A stretch of DNA of 64,000 bases from Buttiauxella izardii (GCF_003601925.1 NZ_QZWH01000027.1:114988-178987), one strand, 5' to 3'; positions 32,050 to 41,680 are shown, counted from the stretch's first letter. Notes: generated by a model from the sequence alone, not told the origin. Translations and numbers: made by a program.

Positions 32050-32158
32050 CATTATTCTTTGCTCCAGACAAACTGGGCGCAGTGTAGCAAATTTTGCTGA
32101 GCCAGAAAAAAACAAAGCCCCGCAGATGCGAGGCTTTGGTGTGGAGTGCGCTTTGCGA

Positions 32159-32818
32159 TTAATCGCGGCTTGCGAAGCCCAGAATGCTCAACAGGCTGAT
32201 AAAGATGTTGTACAGAGAAACATACAAACTCACCGTTGCGCGAATATAGTTGGTTTCGCCACCACGGATGATATTGCTGGTTTCAAACAAAATCGCGCCG
32301 GATGAAATCAGGATAAACACCGCGCTGATTGCCAGATGCAGAGCAGGCAATTGTAGGAAGATGTTAGCCACCATACCGATAAGCACAACAACCACGCCCG
32401 CCATCAGCATACCGCCGAGGAAGGACATGTCTTTTTTAGTGGTCAGCACATAAGCGGAGCAGCTAAAGAACACCAGTGCGGTGCCGCCCAGCGCCATGCC
32501 AATCACATCGCCCATACCCGCCGAAATATAAGAATTCAGCATCGGCCCAAGGATGTATCCCAGGAAGCCAGTAAAGGCGAACGCCGCCAGAATACCGGTT
32601 GGTTTATCTGCCAGGCGGTAGGTCAGGAACATCAGGCCATACATGCCGACCAGCGTCAGAATCAACCCCGGTGAAGGCAGCATCAGCACGGTGCTGGCGG
32701 TTGCAGTAATTGCAGAAAACGCCAGCGTCAGGCTGAGCAGGAAATAAGTATTACGCAGTACCTTGTGGGTACTCAGCAGTGACGAACGGTCACGCGAGGA
32801 AGTAATTATGCGATCCAT
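32159..32818 (-). CDS. yccA: BAX inhibitor-1 family membrane protein YccA (FtsH modulator)
   Basis: Inner-membrane protein (219 aa) with seven hydrophobic segments, of the Bax-inhibitor-1/UPF0005 family. In E. coli it is an FtsH substrate that also inhibits the protease, protecting SecY when translocons jam. The N-terminus [20 protein letters not shown] and C-terminus SILGFASRD match. It marks the end of the stretch with E. coli gene order. Confidence 0.94.
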   Translation of the reverse strand: MDRIITSSRDRSSLLSTHKVLRNTYFLLSLTLAFSAITATASTVLMLPSPGLILTLVGMYGLMFLTYRLADKPTGILAAFAFTGFLGYILGPMLNSYISAGMGDVIGMALGGTALVFFSCSAYVLTTKKDMSFLGGMLMAGVVVVLIGMVANIFLQLPALHLAISAVFILISSGAILFETSNIIRGGETNYIRATVSLYVSLYNIFISLLSILGFASRD

Positions 32819-33044
32819 TCAGAAACTCTCTCTTATAGCAGGTGGTTATAGTGACTGAGAGTAATAGCCTCCTTTATTGCAATAAAGTCCTTTTACCCAT
32901 CTTTACCTTGCAAGCCTTTATTTTGCAGACCAGACATTCGTCATAAAAATCACTTATATGTGGCTGAAAATTATTGCTTTATCTATTACGGCTGCTAAGA
33001 GTGTTAACCGTACCGTCGTTAATAACTCAAATAAGGCGTGTGTA

Positions 33045-34673
33045 ATGAAAACAAACAACCACATCACATTTATTAAATCGTTTATCGCAATTGGATTGGC
33101 TAGTGCTATTTCCGGTGCCTGGGCGGCTAACGTCCCAGCGGGTACCGAACTGGCTGCGAAACAAGAACTTGTGCGCAACAATGGCAGCGAACCGGCTTCA
33201 CTCGATCCTCATAAAGTTGAGAGCAGTGTTGAGTCGGCGATTATCAGTGACTTTTTTGAAGGGCTGGTAGAGGTACGCAACGATGGTTCCATTGAGCCAA
33301 GACTGGCTGAAAAATGGGAACAAAAAAGCAGCACGGAATGGGTTTTCCATCTTCGCCCAGGCATTAAATGGTCCAATGGTGAGCCGATCACTGCTGAAGA
33401 TGTGGTCTGGAGTTGGCAGCGCCTGGTTAATCCAAAAATAGGATCACCTTATGCGAGCTATCTCGGCAATATGCATGTGGAAAATGCAGCAGATATTGCG
33501 CAGGGTAAAAAATCCCCTGATACGTTAGGTGTTAAGGCATTAGATGATGCGACGCTCCAGGTTACGCTGACGCAACCTACCGCCGCATTCCTCGCAATGC
33601 TCGCACACACCTCGCTGGTGGTTGTTGATAAAGCCGCCGTTGAGAAGTTCGGCGACAAATGGACCCAGCCTGCGAATTTTGTCAGTAGTGGGCCATACAC
33701 ACTTTCTGATTGGGTGGTGAACGAAAAAGTTATCGGGGTGCGTAATAAAAACTATTGGTACGACAGCCACACCGTTATTAACAAAGTGACTTACTTACCC
33801 ATTGCTTCCGAAACTGCCGATATCAACCGATACAAAGCGGGTGAGATTGATATTGTTTTGACTGTCCCGCAAACACTCTACGCGTCACTGAAAAAATCCA
33901 TCCCCGATCAGGTTCATGTGACGCCTAAACTTGCCACTTACTATTACCAGTTTAATACGACCAAGCCGCCATTTAACGACCCGCGTGTGCGACGTGCGCT
34001 TAACATGGCACTGGATAAAGACATTATCGCGGATAAAGTGCTGGGGCAGGGGCAAATCCCGGCCTGGGTCATCAGTCAAAAAAATATTGGTGGTGTTGAA
34101 CTCAAATCTCCTGAATACGCCAGCTGGAGCCATCAGAAGCGGGTAGCAGAAGCGAAAAAACTTCTGGAAGAGGCGGGTTTTAATGCCACCCATCCGTTGA
34201 AATTCAATCTTTTGTACAACACCTCTGAATCGCATCAACGTATCGCCATTGCCGCCAGCTCGATGTGGAGCAAAAATCTCGGGGTCGAAGCGAAGCTGCA
34301 AAACCAGGAGTGGAAAACCATGCTCGATACCATGCACAGCGGGACTTATGACTTAGTGCGCTATGCGTGGATTGCTGATTACGACGATGCAGCGACTTTC
34401 CTGAATAACTTCCGCACGGGTGATAGTGAAAATACCTCGAAGTACAGCAATACCGCTTTTGACGACGCACTAAAAAACGCAGCCAAAGCAGACAATGTTG
34501 AACAGCGCGGTAAGTTCTACCAACAAGCCGAGGATAAACTGGCCGAAGATGTGCCAGCCATTCCGGTTTATCACTATGTTTTAGCCCAGTTAGTGAAGCC
34601 TTACGTCGGCGGATATGCGCCAAACAATCTGGGTTTCTACTACACCAAAGATATGTACATCAAAAAACACTGA
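33045..34673 (+). CDS. OppA/MppA-like peptide-binding periplasmic protein
   Basis: Solute-binding protein (542 aa) of family SBP_bac_5. A signal peptide (MKTNNHITFIKSF..., cleavage after about GAWA) is followed by the family hallmark NGSEPASLDPHK, then LRPGIKWSNGEPITAEDVVWSW and PTAAFLAML. Similarity to E. coli MppA and OppA is clear along the length (KTMLDTMHSGTYDLVRYAWIAD, TMYI-like end DMYIKKH). No permease or ATPase lies beside it, so it probably feeds the Opp or a similar transporter encoded elsewhere. E. coli has no such gene between yccA and serT. The start at 33045 gives the signal peptide; 29 open codons upstream do not. Confidence 0.88.
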   Translation: MKTNNHITFIKSFIAIGLASAISGAWAANVPAGTELAAKQELVRNNGSEPASLDPHKVESSVESAIISDFFEGLVEVRNDGSIEPRLAEKWEQKSSTEWVFHLRPGIKWSNGEPITAEDVVWSWQRLVNPKIGSPYASYLGNMHVENAADIAQGKKSPDTLGVKALDDATLQVTLTQPTAAFLAMLAHTSLVVVDKAAVEKFGDKWTQPANFVSSGPYTLSDWVVNEKVIGVRNKNYWYDSHTVINKVTYLPIASETADINRYKAGEIDIVLTVPQTLYASLKKSIPDQVHVTPKLATYYYQFNTTKPPFNDPRVRRALNMALDKDIIADKVLGQGQIPAWVISQKNIGGVELKSPEYASWSHQKRVAEAKKLLEEAGFNATHPLKFNLLYNTSESHQRIAIAASSMWSKNLGVEAKLQNQEWKTMLDTMHSGTYDLVRYAWIADYDDAATFLNNFRTGDSENTSKYSNTAFDDALKNAAKADNVEQRGKFYQQAEDKLAEDVPAIPVYHYVLAQLVKPYVGGYAPNNLGFYYTKDMYIKKH

Positions 34674-34814
34674 TGGCTGGACGTTGCAAGCTGTTGTTAA
34701 ATTACTCAAGTTGTTGGTGTTTCACTCAAACAACACAAGTTTGGTGATTTATCAGGCGAACGAACAAAATCGTGCTTTACAGGAAGTATGGGGATGTTTA
34801 TAGTTCGCCTCGTT

Positions 34815-34902
34815 GGAAGCGTGGCCGAGTGGTTGAAGGCACCGGTCTTGAAAACCGGCGATCCGAAAGGGTTCTAGAGTTCGAATCTCTACGCTTCCAC
34901 CA
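34815..34902 (+). tRNA. serT: tRNA-Ser (anticodon UGA), copy 1
   Basis: 88 bases including encoded CCA. Acceptor GGAAGCG pairs with CGCTTCC, the anticodon stem ACCGG/CCGGT encloses loop CTTGAAA giving anticodon TGA, the long variable arm GATCCGAAAGGGTTC is present as in class II tRNAs, and the T-loop is GTTCGAAT. It sits after yccA as serT does in E. coli. Confidence 0.97.
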
Positions 34903-34909
34903 ACATTCA

Positions 34910-34942
34910 AGCCCCAGCTTAGAAATAAGCTGGGGCTTTTTC
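34910..34942 (+). terminator. Terminator of tRNA-Ser copy 1
   Basis: Stem agccccagctt / aagctggggct with loop agaaat, then a T-run. Confidence 0.9.
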
Positions 34943-35061
34943 GTTTTTGTTTTCAACTTGTTGATGTTTCAACCAAACAAAACGATTTTGGTTATTTTTA
35001 AAGCGAACGAACAAACACAGGCTTTACAGGAAGTTCGGAGATGTTTATAGTTCGCCTCGTT

Positions 35062-35149
35062 GGAAGCGTGGCCGAGTGGTTGAAGGCACCGGTCTTGAAA
35101 ACCGGCGATCCGAAAGGGTTCTAGAGTTCGAATCTCTACGCTTCCACCA
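35062..35149 (+). tRNA. tRNA-Ser (anticodon UGA), copy 2
   Basis: Identical in all 88 bases to the copy at 34815-34902, with its own promoter and terminator. E. coli has one gene here. Confidence 0.96.
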
Positions 35150-35156
35150 ACATTCA

Positions 35157-35190
35157 AGCCCCAGCTTAGAAATAAGCTGGGGCTTTTCGT
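35157..35190 (+). terminator. Terminator of tRNA-Ser copy 2
   Basis: Same 11-bp stem and agaaat loop as the first copy, followed by tttt. Confidence 0.9.
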
Positions 35191-35224
35191 TTCTGAGCCG
35201 TCATTTTTTCAAAAAATTATTGGC

Positions 35225-35575
35225 TCATGAGGTCATGAAGATAAGTTTTGCGAGCATGATCTGGTTGTGCTTTGCCCCCGCAATGAATTCTTTGGTCACC
35301 GTCTGGTCGATATCGTCAAAACTTTCAATTAACGCGTGGTAACAGGACAGGGCGTCGCTTGCATAGCCATCCAGAGAAAGCTTGATGGCCCGGTTGTACA
35401 TGGCTTTAGCAATATGCTCTTGAGTCTCAGAGGAAAAATCATAGCCTACATCGCAATGAGATGCAGATTCGATGCGGTTCGATTTACCTTTTGTATGCAT
35501 ACATTTGATAATGTGAGCATATTCCTGCGCTAAAGCGCAATTATCTTGCCTGCATTCTCGAATTTTAACTGCCAT
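35225..35575 (-). CDS. Hypothetical protein, 116 aa
   Basis: Not recognised. Likely a real gene: the ATG is preceded by caggaa at good spacing, it occupies the space between a LuxR-type gene and the tRNAs, and no other frame there is plausible. Cys-rich N-terminus (ECRQDNCALAQEY, IKCMHTKGKSN) and a C-terminal helical half (AKAMYNRAIKLSLDGYASDA, LIESFDDIDQTV). No signal peptide or membrane helix is seen, so it is probably cytoplasmic. The C-terminal helices could form a TPR-like pair, but that is a guess. Confidence 0.55.
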   Translation of the reverse strand: MAVKIRECRQDNCALAQEYAHIIKCMHTKGKSNRIESASHCDVGYDFSSETQEHIAKAMYNRAIKLSLDGYASDALSCYHALIESFDDIDQTVTKEFIAGAKHNQIMLAKLIFMTS

Positions 35576-35662
35576 GATCTTGATTCCTGTTTTCCACTCA
35601 AGAGATTGAGTAAGGGACTGTGTTGCATGACCGTTGTTTACAGTGAAACCCGCGGGTTCTGA

Positions 35663-36265
35663 TCAATGCATGTAGTCGACAAGTTCAGCGATAGAGCGAA
35701 CATTCATTTTTCGGAACAGACTTCTGCGATGGCTGCTTGTTGTTTTCGGCGCAATGTCGAGAAGATGGGCTATTCTTGCGTTGCATTTTCCTTTGAGAAT
35801 AAGGTTAAGTATTAGTGACTCACGCTCGGTTAATCGTGGTAAAATATTTCCGTCAAATTGGGTTTTATCTGAATAATCAATACTTCTATCTGCAGCAGGT
35901 GTGGAGTATTTAATATTCTGAATTGTATTTATGATGTTAGGTAGCGGGCTGTATTTGAATTGACTCCTCTTATGTATGTACCCTTTGCCTAAACTCTCAA
36001 AGCTATATTCTTTCCCGGTGGCTAATGAGAATACTTTAATTTCAGGATTGATTTTTTTTATCAGATACACTTGCCTTTTTGCCTGACTGGCTCCGTCACT
36101 CTCATCAAAAAAAATAAATCTGGATTTTTTTGCGAGTCGTAGCGCCGTCAGGTAAGATTGACACTGTTTTACCGTCATTCCATTCAGCTGGATGTGACGC
36201 GAGACCAAAAAATCCAAGCCTATATTCATATAATGATTTTTGCTATAAACAATCACATTGTTCAT
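35663..36265 (-). CDS. LuxR-family transcriptional regulator
   Basis: 200-residue regulator. The C-terminal 60 residues form a clear LuxR-type helix-turn-helix: LTERESLILNLILKGKCNAR, then IAHLLDIAPKTTSSHRRSLF and RKMNVRSIAELVDYM. The N-terminal 130 residues do not show the Asp-centred phosphorylation site of a normal receiver, so it belongs with the stand-alone regulators of the BglJ/FimW/EcpR kind. It stands alone next to a fimbrial operon and may control it; target unknown. Confidence 0.8.
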   Translation of the reverse strand: MNNVIVYSKNHYMNIGLDFLVSRHIQLNGMTVKQCQSYLTALRLAKKSRFIFFDESDGASQAKRQVYLIKKINPEIKVFSLATGKEYSFESLGKGYIHKRSQFKYSPLPNIINTIQNIKYSTPAADRSIDYSDKTQFDGNILPRLTERESLILNLILKGKCNARIAHLLDIAPKTTSSHRRSLFRKMNVRSIAELVDYMH

Positions 36266-36677
36266 TTTTCTTCCTGGAAATGCCTTTGTCCAAAAAATAT
36301 TAAGAGTGTCGATATGACTCTCGACATTGAATTTTAATTCTATTGTTGAGAATAAACTTAGTCATCTAAAAAGCTATTTCTATTATTTAGATTAATATGT
36401 ATTCAATTGAATTTAATGGCTTTTCATAAAAAATAATTTTTTGTGTTTATTTTTACCCGCCAAAGTGATTCTCTTATTCTAAATAATAAAAATAGGAATT
36501 CGTAATTGACGTCTTTTCCACGATACTTCTTAAAGTGAATCAAGCGTCTTGCTATTGCTTTAGTTGACTAATATTCTCTCGGCGAATTAAGTGCCGTATT
36601 GAAATTAATGCGGTGCAAGCTAATTTTTATTTTTCGAAATTATCGTTTTTAAAATTTAAAATCTAATGGACGCAATC
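36266..36677. other. AT-rich divergent intergenic region (luxR-type gene / aqpZ)
   Basis: 412 very AT-rich bases between two divergent genes. It must hold both promoters. A possible aqpZ -35 is ttgact at 36564-36569, but the matching -10 (ttaagt) is weak. AT-rich DNA of this kind is a usual H-NS target; this is inference. No further gene is visible. Confidence 0.4.
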
Positions 36678-37373
36678 ATGTTTAAAAAATTAATGGCAGA
36701 AATGTTTGGTACTTTTTGGTTGGTGTTTGGCGGTTGTGGCAGCGCCGTTTTAGCCGCAGCCTATCCTGAATTAGGTATTGGCTTTGTGGGCGTTTCGCTG
36801 GCGTTTGGTTTGACTGTATTGACGATGGCTTACGCGGTAGGTCATATCTCTGGCGGTCATTTTAACCCAGCAGTTACCTTTGGCCTTTGGGCGGGTGGGC
36901 GTTTTGGCATTCAAAATGTAGTGCCTTATATTCTCGCTCAGGTTGTCGGTGGTGTATTCGGCGCAGCAGTCCTGTATCTGATTGCCAGCGGTAAAGCAGA
37001 TTTCAGCGCAGCAGCAGGTTTTGCTTCCAACGGCTTTAGTGAACACTCACCAGCAGGCTATTCGATGATGGCTGCTTTAATTGCAGAAGTGGTTCTGACC
37101 GCATTCTTCCTGATCATCATCATGGGTTCAACCGATGGCCGCGCGCCAGCAGGCTTTGCGCCAATTGCTATCGGTCTGGGCTTAACGCTTATTCACCTGA
37201 TCAGCATTCCAGTAACCAATACTTCTGTGAACCCGGCACGTAGTACTGCTGTGGCAATTTTCCAGGGTAGCTGGGCGTTACATCAGCTTTGGCTGTTCTG
37301 GGTGGCACCGATTGTGGGTGGCATCCTGGGTGGTGCAATCTATAAAATGCTGCTGTCACCGAAAGAAGCATAA
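36678..37373 (+). CDS. aqpZ: Aquaporin Z
   Basis: Water channel of the inner membrane (231 aa) with six membrane segments and the two half-helix signatures GGHFNPAVT and [29 protein letters not shown] matches the E. coli start, so the ATG at 36678 was preferred to one four codons upstream. Its ribosome site (atggacg) is weak. In E. coli aqpZ is at another place on the chromosome, next to unrelated genes. Confidence 0.95.
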   Translation: MFKKLMAEMFGTFWLVFGGCGSAVLAAAYPELGIGFVGVSLAFGLTVLTMAYAVGHISGGHFNPAVTFGLWAGGRFGIQNVVPYILAQVVGGVFGAAVLYLIASGKADFSAAAGFASNGFSEHSPAGYSMMAALIAEVVLTAFFLIIIMGSTDGRAPAGFAPIAIGLGLTLIHLISIPVTNTSVNPARSTAVAIFQGSWALHQLWLFWVAPIVGGILGGAIYKMLLSPKEA

Positions 37374-37392
37374 GATTTGTTGGGAGCGTTCT

Positions 37393-37430
37393 AAAAGAAG
37401 CCGGCTTAATTCAGCCGGCTTCTTTTCACT
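37393..37430. terminator. Strong bidirectional terminator between aqpZ and fimbrial operon
   Basis: A perfect 14-bp stem aaaagaagccggct / agccggcttctttt with loop taattc. It overlaps by one base the end of the convergent adhesin gene. Confidence 0.92.
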
Positions 37431-38463
37431 CGTAGGAAAGTAAAATGGTCGCGGTGGCATTATAAGGCGCAGCATCTGGTGCGGCCTGGGAACCCGAGTT
37501 TGTCGGATAGGCTTTCAGTTTCAATGTGGAGCTTATCGAGGTCGCGTCAACTGCAACATTCCCAGCCGTGGTGTTCGGGGGAATAATAGTGCCGCTGGCA
37601 TCAGTCACGATCACCGAAACATCCGGGCTGGAAGTGGCAAAGCCTTTGCCCTGATCGTCAGTATCACCCGTCAAAACGACATCCATTGCCGCATTGGTAA
37701 AGTCACAGTCAAATCTTAGATCAACAGCACGTGGTGAATAGGACGAAGGCGACTGCGGGTAAGGACGGTCAACAAACTGTGTCTGTCTTGTTTGCCCACC
37801 CAAATCAATATTCAATACGCTACCCTGCAGCAAAGTACAGCCGCCGGGAATGGTGATATTCAGGTTCAGGTTAACCACCACCTCAACCGGGTCTGACGGG
37901 TTGATGTAGCCTGCTTTCCGGTAATGCCACATTTTAGCGACAGGGCCATTAAAAGTAATATTCCCCACGGAAGGTTTGGTGACTTTTACCGAGACATAAC
38001 CCTTACTCCCCGATGCGGCAGTACCTGTCATCCCACACTTTTCAGAAGTACGGTTTGTTACCCCTGTAAAAGGAACCGGATGCTGATCGTTATTGACCGG
38101 GCCGCCCGTCGAGTTATAGATATAAAGCTCGACGCTGGCAGCCAGGTTTGGTGTCAATTGCTGCCAGTTTTGCCCGCTGATAGTGGTGTAAGGAAACATC
38201 GCCATTGAAGACCAGTAATGGGCTACGGAAGTACTGGGTGACGCGCAATAGCAGGTAAAGTTTGTGCTTCCTGAACTGGTTGTGGCTGTGCGCGGAACAA
38301 TCGTCGCATTAGCAACGTTTTCTTCCTTCGATAACGTCTTGGTAATTTGAAAACTTTGTTGTGTCGGTGTCCCAGAAGTGGGATAGCAAACCTTGTCATC
38401 AACGGCATAACTTGCCGTTGAGTAACAAAATAGCGTTGCGGATAACAGGAATAGCTTTTTCAT
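37426..38463 (-). CDS. Fimbrial tip adhesin-like protein
   Basis: Exported protein (345 aa from MKKLFLLSATLFCY; signal cleaved after about ASYA). It is last in the pilin-usher-chaperone order, where the tip adhesin is expected. The C-terminal 150 residues look like a pilin domain (VDLRFDCDFTNAAMDVVLTG; ends ATILLSYE), so the N-terminal 170 residues, with several Cys, would be the receptor-binding domain. Receptor unknown. Two other in-frame ATGs lie 2 and 6 codons upstream; the ribosome site aagagaa favours either of the nearer ones. Confidence 0.8.
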   Translation of the reverse strand: MKKLFLLSATLFCYSTASYAVDDKVCYPTSGTPTQQSFQITKTLSKEENVANATIVPRTATTSSGSTNFTCYCASPSTSVAHYWSSMAMFPYTTISGQNWQQLTPNLAASVELYIYNSTGGPVNNDQHPVPFTGVTNRTSEKCGMTGTAASGSKGYVSVKVTKPSVGNITFNGPVAKMWHYRKAGYINPSDPVEVVVNLNLNITIPGGCTLLQGSVLNIDLGGQTRQTQFVDRPYPQSPSSYSPRAVDLRFDCDFTNAAMDVVLTGDTDDQGKGFATSSPDVSVIVTDASGTIIPPNTTAGNVAVDATSISSTLKLKAYPTNSGSQAAPDAAPYNATATILLSYE

Positions 38464-38496
38464 TCTCATTCTCTTGATCATGGAGCCGGGCCTGAA

Positions 38497-39174
38497 TTAT
38501 TGAATCGCGATATTTGCCGTCCGCGTTGCACCGAAGTCATCGAGATAGCTTAACGTTGCAGATGATGCTCCGCCCGCTGGGATTTTTAATTCCACGTTGC
38601 TCATTGGCGCAAAAGTCCCAACAGCCGTTTTGGTATAATTTTTACCGCCCACGGCGACGGTGGTCACGGCAAAATAGTAAGGCGTTGGGTTGGCGAAACG
38701 CAGGCCATTGGCCGTTTTGGCAATGGTGATTTTCTCTTCCGCTTGCTTACGATTTTCTTTCAGGGCTGTTGGACGAATCAGAACTTTAATTTTTGTTCTT
38801 ACCGCCATAGAAAGCTGGCTGCGCCCGGTATCCGCCACTTTGGGTGGGATTTCCTGAACGTTAAGATAATAAAGCAGTTCTTTATTCTGTAGTGGAGCAA
38901 ACGACAGAAGGCGCAGCACGGCTTTCTGCTTACCTTCGATTGCCTGGAAACTCGGGGTAACGACCAAAGCCTTGCCGGGATCTTTACCCGCGCTGTCTTC
39001 CACCCAGGATTGCACGCCGTAACGGCTGGTAGAGCTGTTAATGACTTCAATAGAATTGGAGGACTGACCGTCAATAATCACGCGAGTATTGCCCAGTGAT
39101 AACGCGGCCTGAGCCTGTGTCATTCCCACCAGAAGCCCAATAGCTAAGCTCAGGGATGTTATTTGTTTACGCAT
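38497..39174 (-). CDS. Periplasmic fimbrial chaperone (PapD-like)
   Basis: Exported chaperone (225 aa) that folds pilus subunits by donor strand complementation. Signal peptide ends AQAQA. Immunoglobulin-like features: SLGNTRVIIDGQSSNSIEVI at the start, a donor G1-type strand with alternating hydrophobics (KAVLRLLSFAPL), the family segment YYLNVQEIPPK and, in domain 2, NPTPYYFAV. It overlaps the usher gene by 16 bases. Confidence 0.92.
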   Translation of the reverse strand: MRKQITSLSLAIGLLVGMTQAQAALSLGNTRVIIDGQSSNSIEVINSSTSRYGVQSWVEDSAGKDPGKALVVTPSFQAIEGKQKAVLRLLSFAPLQNKELLYYLNVQEIPPKVADTGRSQLSMAVRTKIKVLIRPTALKENRKQAEEKITIAKTANGLRFANPTPYYFAVTTVAVGGKNYTKTAVGTFAPMSNVELKIPAGGASSATLSYLDDFGATRTANIAIQ

Positions 39175-41555
39175 GTCAGTTCTCCGGCGTTAATAAAGTC
39201 TTCCGCAAACTGTTTTTTCAGCACACCTGCAGAAATAGTATAGTTGCAGCCTGTAGCAACATTGTTTAGTACCACGGGCTTGATATCGTTTTTTGAGTTA
39301 ACCGCTATCTGTAAAAGCAGACTGCCGCCATTACCCAAATAGTATTCCTGACCATCATCAGATTTAATCAACGAACCAAATCCCAATGGTGTTTTCATTG
39401 CATCAAGTAAAACCACGCGAACGTATTTCACTTTTTTGGTGGCAAAATCCATTTTCACTACGCTGCCGCGTTTAGGGCGCACTTTGATCAGTGAGCGATC
39501 GAGCATCATATTGTTTTGTAACGATGAGGTATCGACTGAAACGTCCTGACCCTCATAACTATCGTTCAAAGGAACCAGCGCATAACCGTTATCCTGAGTG
39601 TGAATCCCGTTAACCATTGCCCCTTCAGCCCCTTCCATTTTTACCAATGCCATGGTGGCTGACTGGCTGCTGCTGGTCATGAAATGCCCATCGGCAACGG
39701 CTACGCTGCCGCTCAATGAACCCGACACGTAAACCGAGCTGGTACCAATACTTGAACTCACCTGCGAGTTATAACGATCGTTGTAGCGGCTGTAGCTGCC
39801 GGACACCGTGTTTTCATGAGAATACGAGTCATGGGACGCCGCAACGTTATAACTGGAATTAACGTCATAGCTGTTTAAACCCACCTCGGTGCTATTACCG
39901 CTGCTATCCTGGTTGTAACGAGTGTAGGCACTTTTCCCACTGCTGCCGAAGGGAATATCAATCGACAGGGCGAGGCTGGTATCAGGTTTACGGTCATCGG
40001 TGTATGACTTTGACAGCGAGACGTTATAGCTCACGCCACGGGCGTACCCGCCGTAGTTCACCGAATAAGTGTTTCGCGCTGACTGGTTGACCCAATACTG
40101 ATCGCGCAAAAAGTTGAGTGAAATCTGATTATCAAAAATCGGCTCCTGTGCCATTACCGTTGCGGTAAAGCGGTTACGCACTGAATCATGTTCCTGATCG
40201 TTGTGGCGCTTGGCTTCCATCGCTTCACTGAAAGTGTAGTAATCGCGTGTGGAATAGCGGTAACCCGCAAGCTGAATATTGATGCCGTTGGTCATATATT
40301 TCGCATAGCTAATGCTGTAACTCTGGCCGTTATCCTGCTTATCGTTATGCTTAAAACTGGAATTAGAGACTGCAAGGCCAACGGCACCCAATTTCTGCAA
40401 TGGCAAAGCGGCACCCAGCGTCAGGTTTTTATAATCGCCGGAAACAATGGTGCTTAGCGTAGGCGTCCAGTGCGTAAAGCCATATGAATATTCACCGGAA
40501 GCAAAAGCATCGCCCAGCTCATTATTACCAAAACGGTAGCGTCCGGCGTTCGCCTGGTAGCTGTGGGTGCCCGGCGTTAATAAGCCCGGAACCACGGTGT
40601 TTTCGTAGTAGAAGGTATGTTCGCTACCGTTGGCTTCTTTAACTACCACGCGCAACGTTTGGTTCGACAAACCCTGAACTTCATCAATCACAAACTTCCC
40701 GGCGGCGACCGTCTTGGTATAGAGCAAGCGGCTGTCCTGGTAAACCTCGACCGTGGCGTTGCTGTTCGCAAAACCAGTGATGCTCGGCGTATACAGCCGT
40801 TCGCGGCGGCTCAGCAGTTCGTCCACATAGTTCAACTGCGCGCCCAGGAAGCTAAAGCCTTCTCCGTAGCGGCTGGTGGAGTAGGTTTGCCCAGCGGACA
40901 CTTCACTTTTGATCGACGGCAACAGGTGCGAAACGCTGAGGTTATCAACGTTTACGCCTTCCTTGAGCACATCCGGGCTGGACAGATCGAGATCGATTGG
41001 GAAGTCATACATACCTAGCTGCACGTGGCTGTTAAACGGCAGGGTGGTTTGCGATTCCCCTGTCTGGCGATTGCGGTAATAGCTGCTGCTCATGTTGTAA
41101 TTCATCAGCAGGGCATTAATAGACTGTGCCAGCGGCATATCGTCATTGGCATCACGCTGCACTTCGCTGTCATTAAACCAGACAGATAAAGAAGATTGCG
41201 CCGTATCTTCGGTGAGGTTATAGCGTTCGGATTCGCTATCTAAAAACATGTCCTGTTGTAATTTTGCGAGCAGATCTTTCTTTAACAATGGAGTCATTAC
41301 TTGCAAAAACTCATTGGTAAAGATCAGATGGTGATCCTGGCGGCTGAAATAAAAACTACCGACGGACTGACCGTTAATTTGTACCGCATAAATTGCACTT
41401 TGGTTTAATCCTTTATCCAGCGCTTCAGACACGGCATTTTGATCGTAATGACCTTTAATAAAATCGGTATTAAATGCGTCTTCTTCACCCGCAAATGCCG
41501 GAGCACAGCAGACAATCAGCGATAATCCAACAGTATTTACAGGATGAAAACGCAT
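39159..41555 (-). CDS. Outer membrane fimbrial usher (PapC/FimD family)
   Basis: Usher (798 aa) that threads subunits through the outer membrane. Signal peptide MRFHPVNTVGLSLIVC ending AFA; N-terminal chaperone-binding domain (DAFNTDFIKG), long beta-rich barrel (many alternating strands such as GYSYGF and YSISYAKYM), plug domain near residues 240-320, and C-terminal domains with a Cys pair (GCNYTISAG and ELTC). An in-frame ATG 15 codons upstream is not needed. Confidence 0.93.
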   Translation of the reverse strand: MRFHPVNTVGLSLIVCCAPAFAGEEDAFNTDFIKGHYDQNAVSEALDKGLNQSAIYAVQINGQSVGSFYFSRQDHHLIFTNEFLQVMTPLLKKDLLAKLQQDMFLDSESERYNLTEDTAQSSLSVWFNDSEVQRDANDDMPLAQSINALLMNYNMSSSYYRNRQTGESQTTLPFNSHVQLGMYDFPIDLDLSSPDVLKEGVNVDNLSVSHLLPSIKSEVSAGQTYSTSRYGEGFSFLGAQLNYVDELLSRRERLYTPSITGFANSNATVEVYQDSRLLYTKTVAAGKFVIDEVQGLSNQTLRVVVKEANGSEHTFYYENTVVPGLLTPGTHSYQANAGRYRFGNNELGDAFASGEYSYGFTHWTPTLSTIVSGDYKNLTLGAALPLQKLGAVGLAVSNSSFKHNDKQDNGQSYSISYAKYMTNGINIQLAGYRYSTRDYYTFSEAMEAKRHNDQEHDSVRNRFTATVMAQEPIFDNQISLNFLRDQYWVNQSARNTYSVNYGGYARGVSYNVSLSKSYTDDRKPDTSLALSIDIPFGSSGKSAYTRYNQDSSGNSTEVGLNSYDVNSSYNVAASHDSYSHENTVSGSYSRYNDRYNSQVSSSIGTSSVYVSGSLSGSVAVADGHFMTSSSQSATMALVKMEGAEGAMVNGIHTQDNGYALVPLNDSYEGQDVSVDTSSLQNNMMLDRSLIKVRPKRGSVVKMDFATKKVKYVRVVLLDAMKTPLGFGSLIKSDDGQEYYLGNGGSLLLQIAVNSKNDIKPVVLNNVATGCNYTISAGVLKKQFAEDFINAGELTCVNK

Positions 41556-41680
41556 GACAAAGTACCCGAATAATAAGTGAAATGACCCAATTAACGGCAA
41601 CAGAAAGCCCGGCCCATCCCTTGGCCAGCGAATAAATTCTTTCTGAATTAATTGGGTGAGATATTTACTTATTTACCGTA

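Larger units (their letters stand above)
34707..35188 (+). repeat. Tandem duplication of a tRNA-Ser transcription unit (247-bp period)
   Basis: Two copies, 34707-34942 and 34954-35188, each hold a promoter region, a tRNA-Ser gene and a terminator. The tRNA genes and terminator stems are identical, while the promoter-proximal 90 bases have drifted (for example caagttgttggtgtttcac versus caacttgttgatgtttcaa). The -10 region gatgtttatagttcgcc is the same in both and is followed by a GC-rich start region, typical of stringently controlled stable RNA promoters. Confidence 0.92.
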
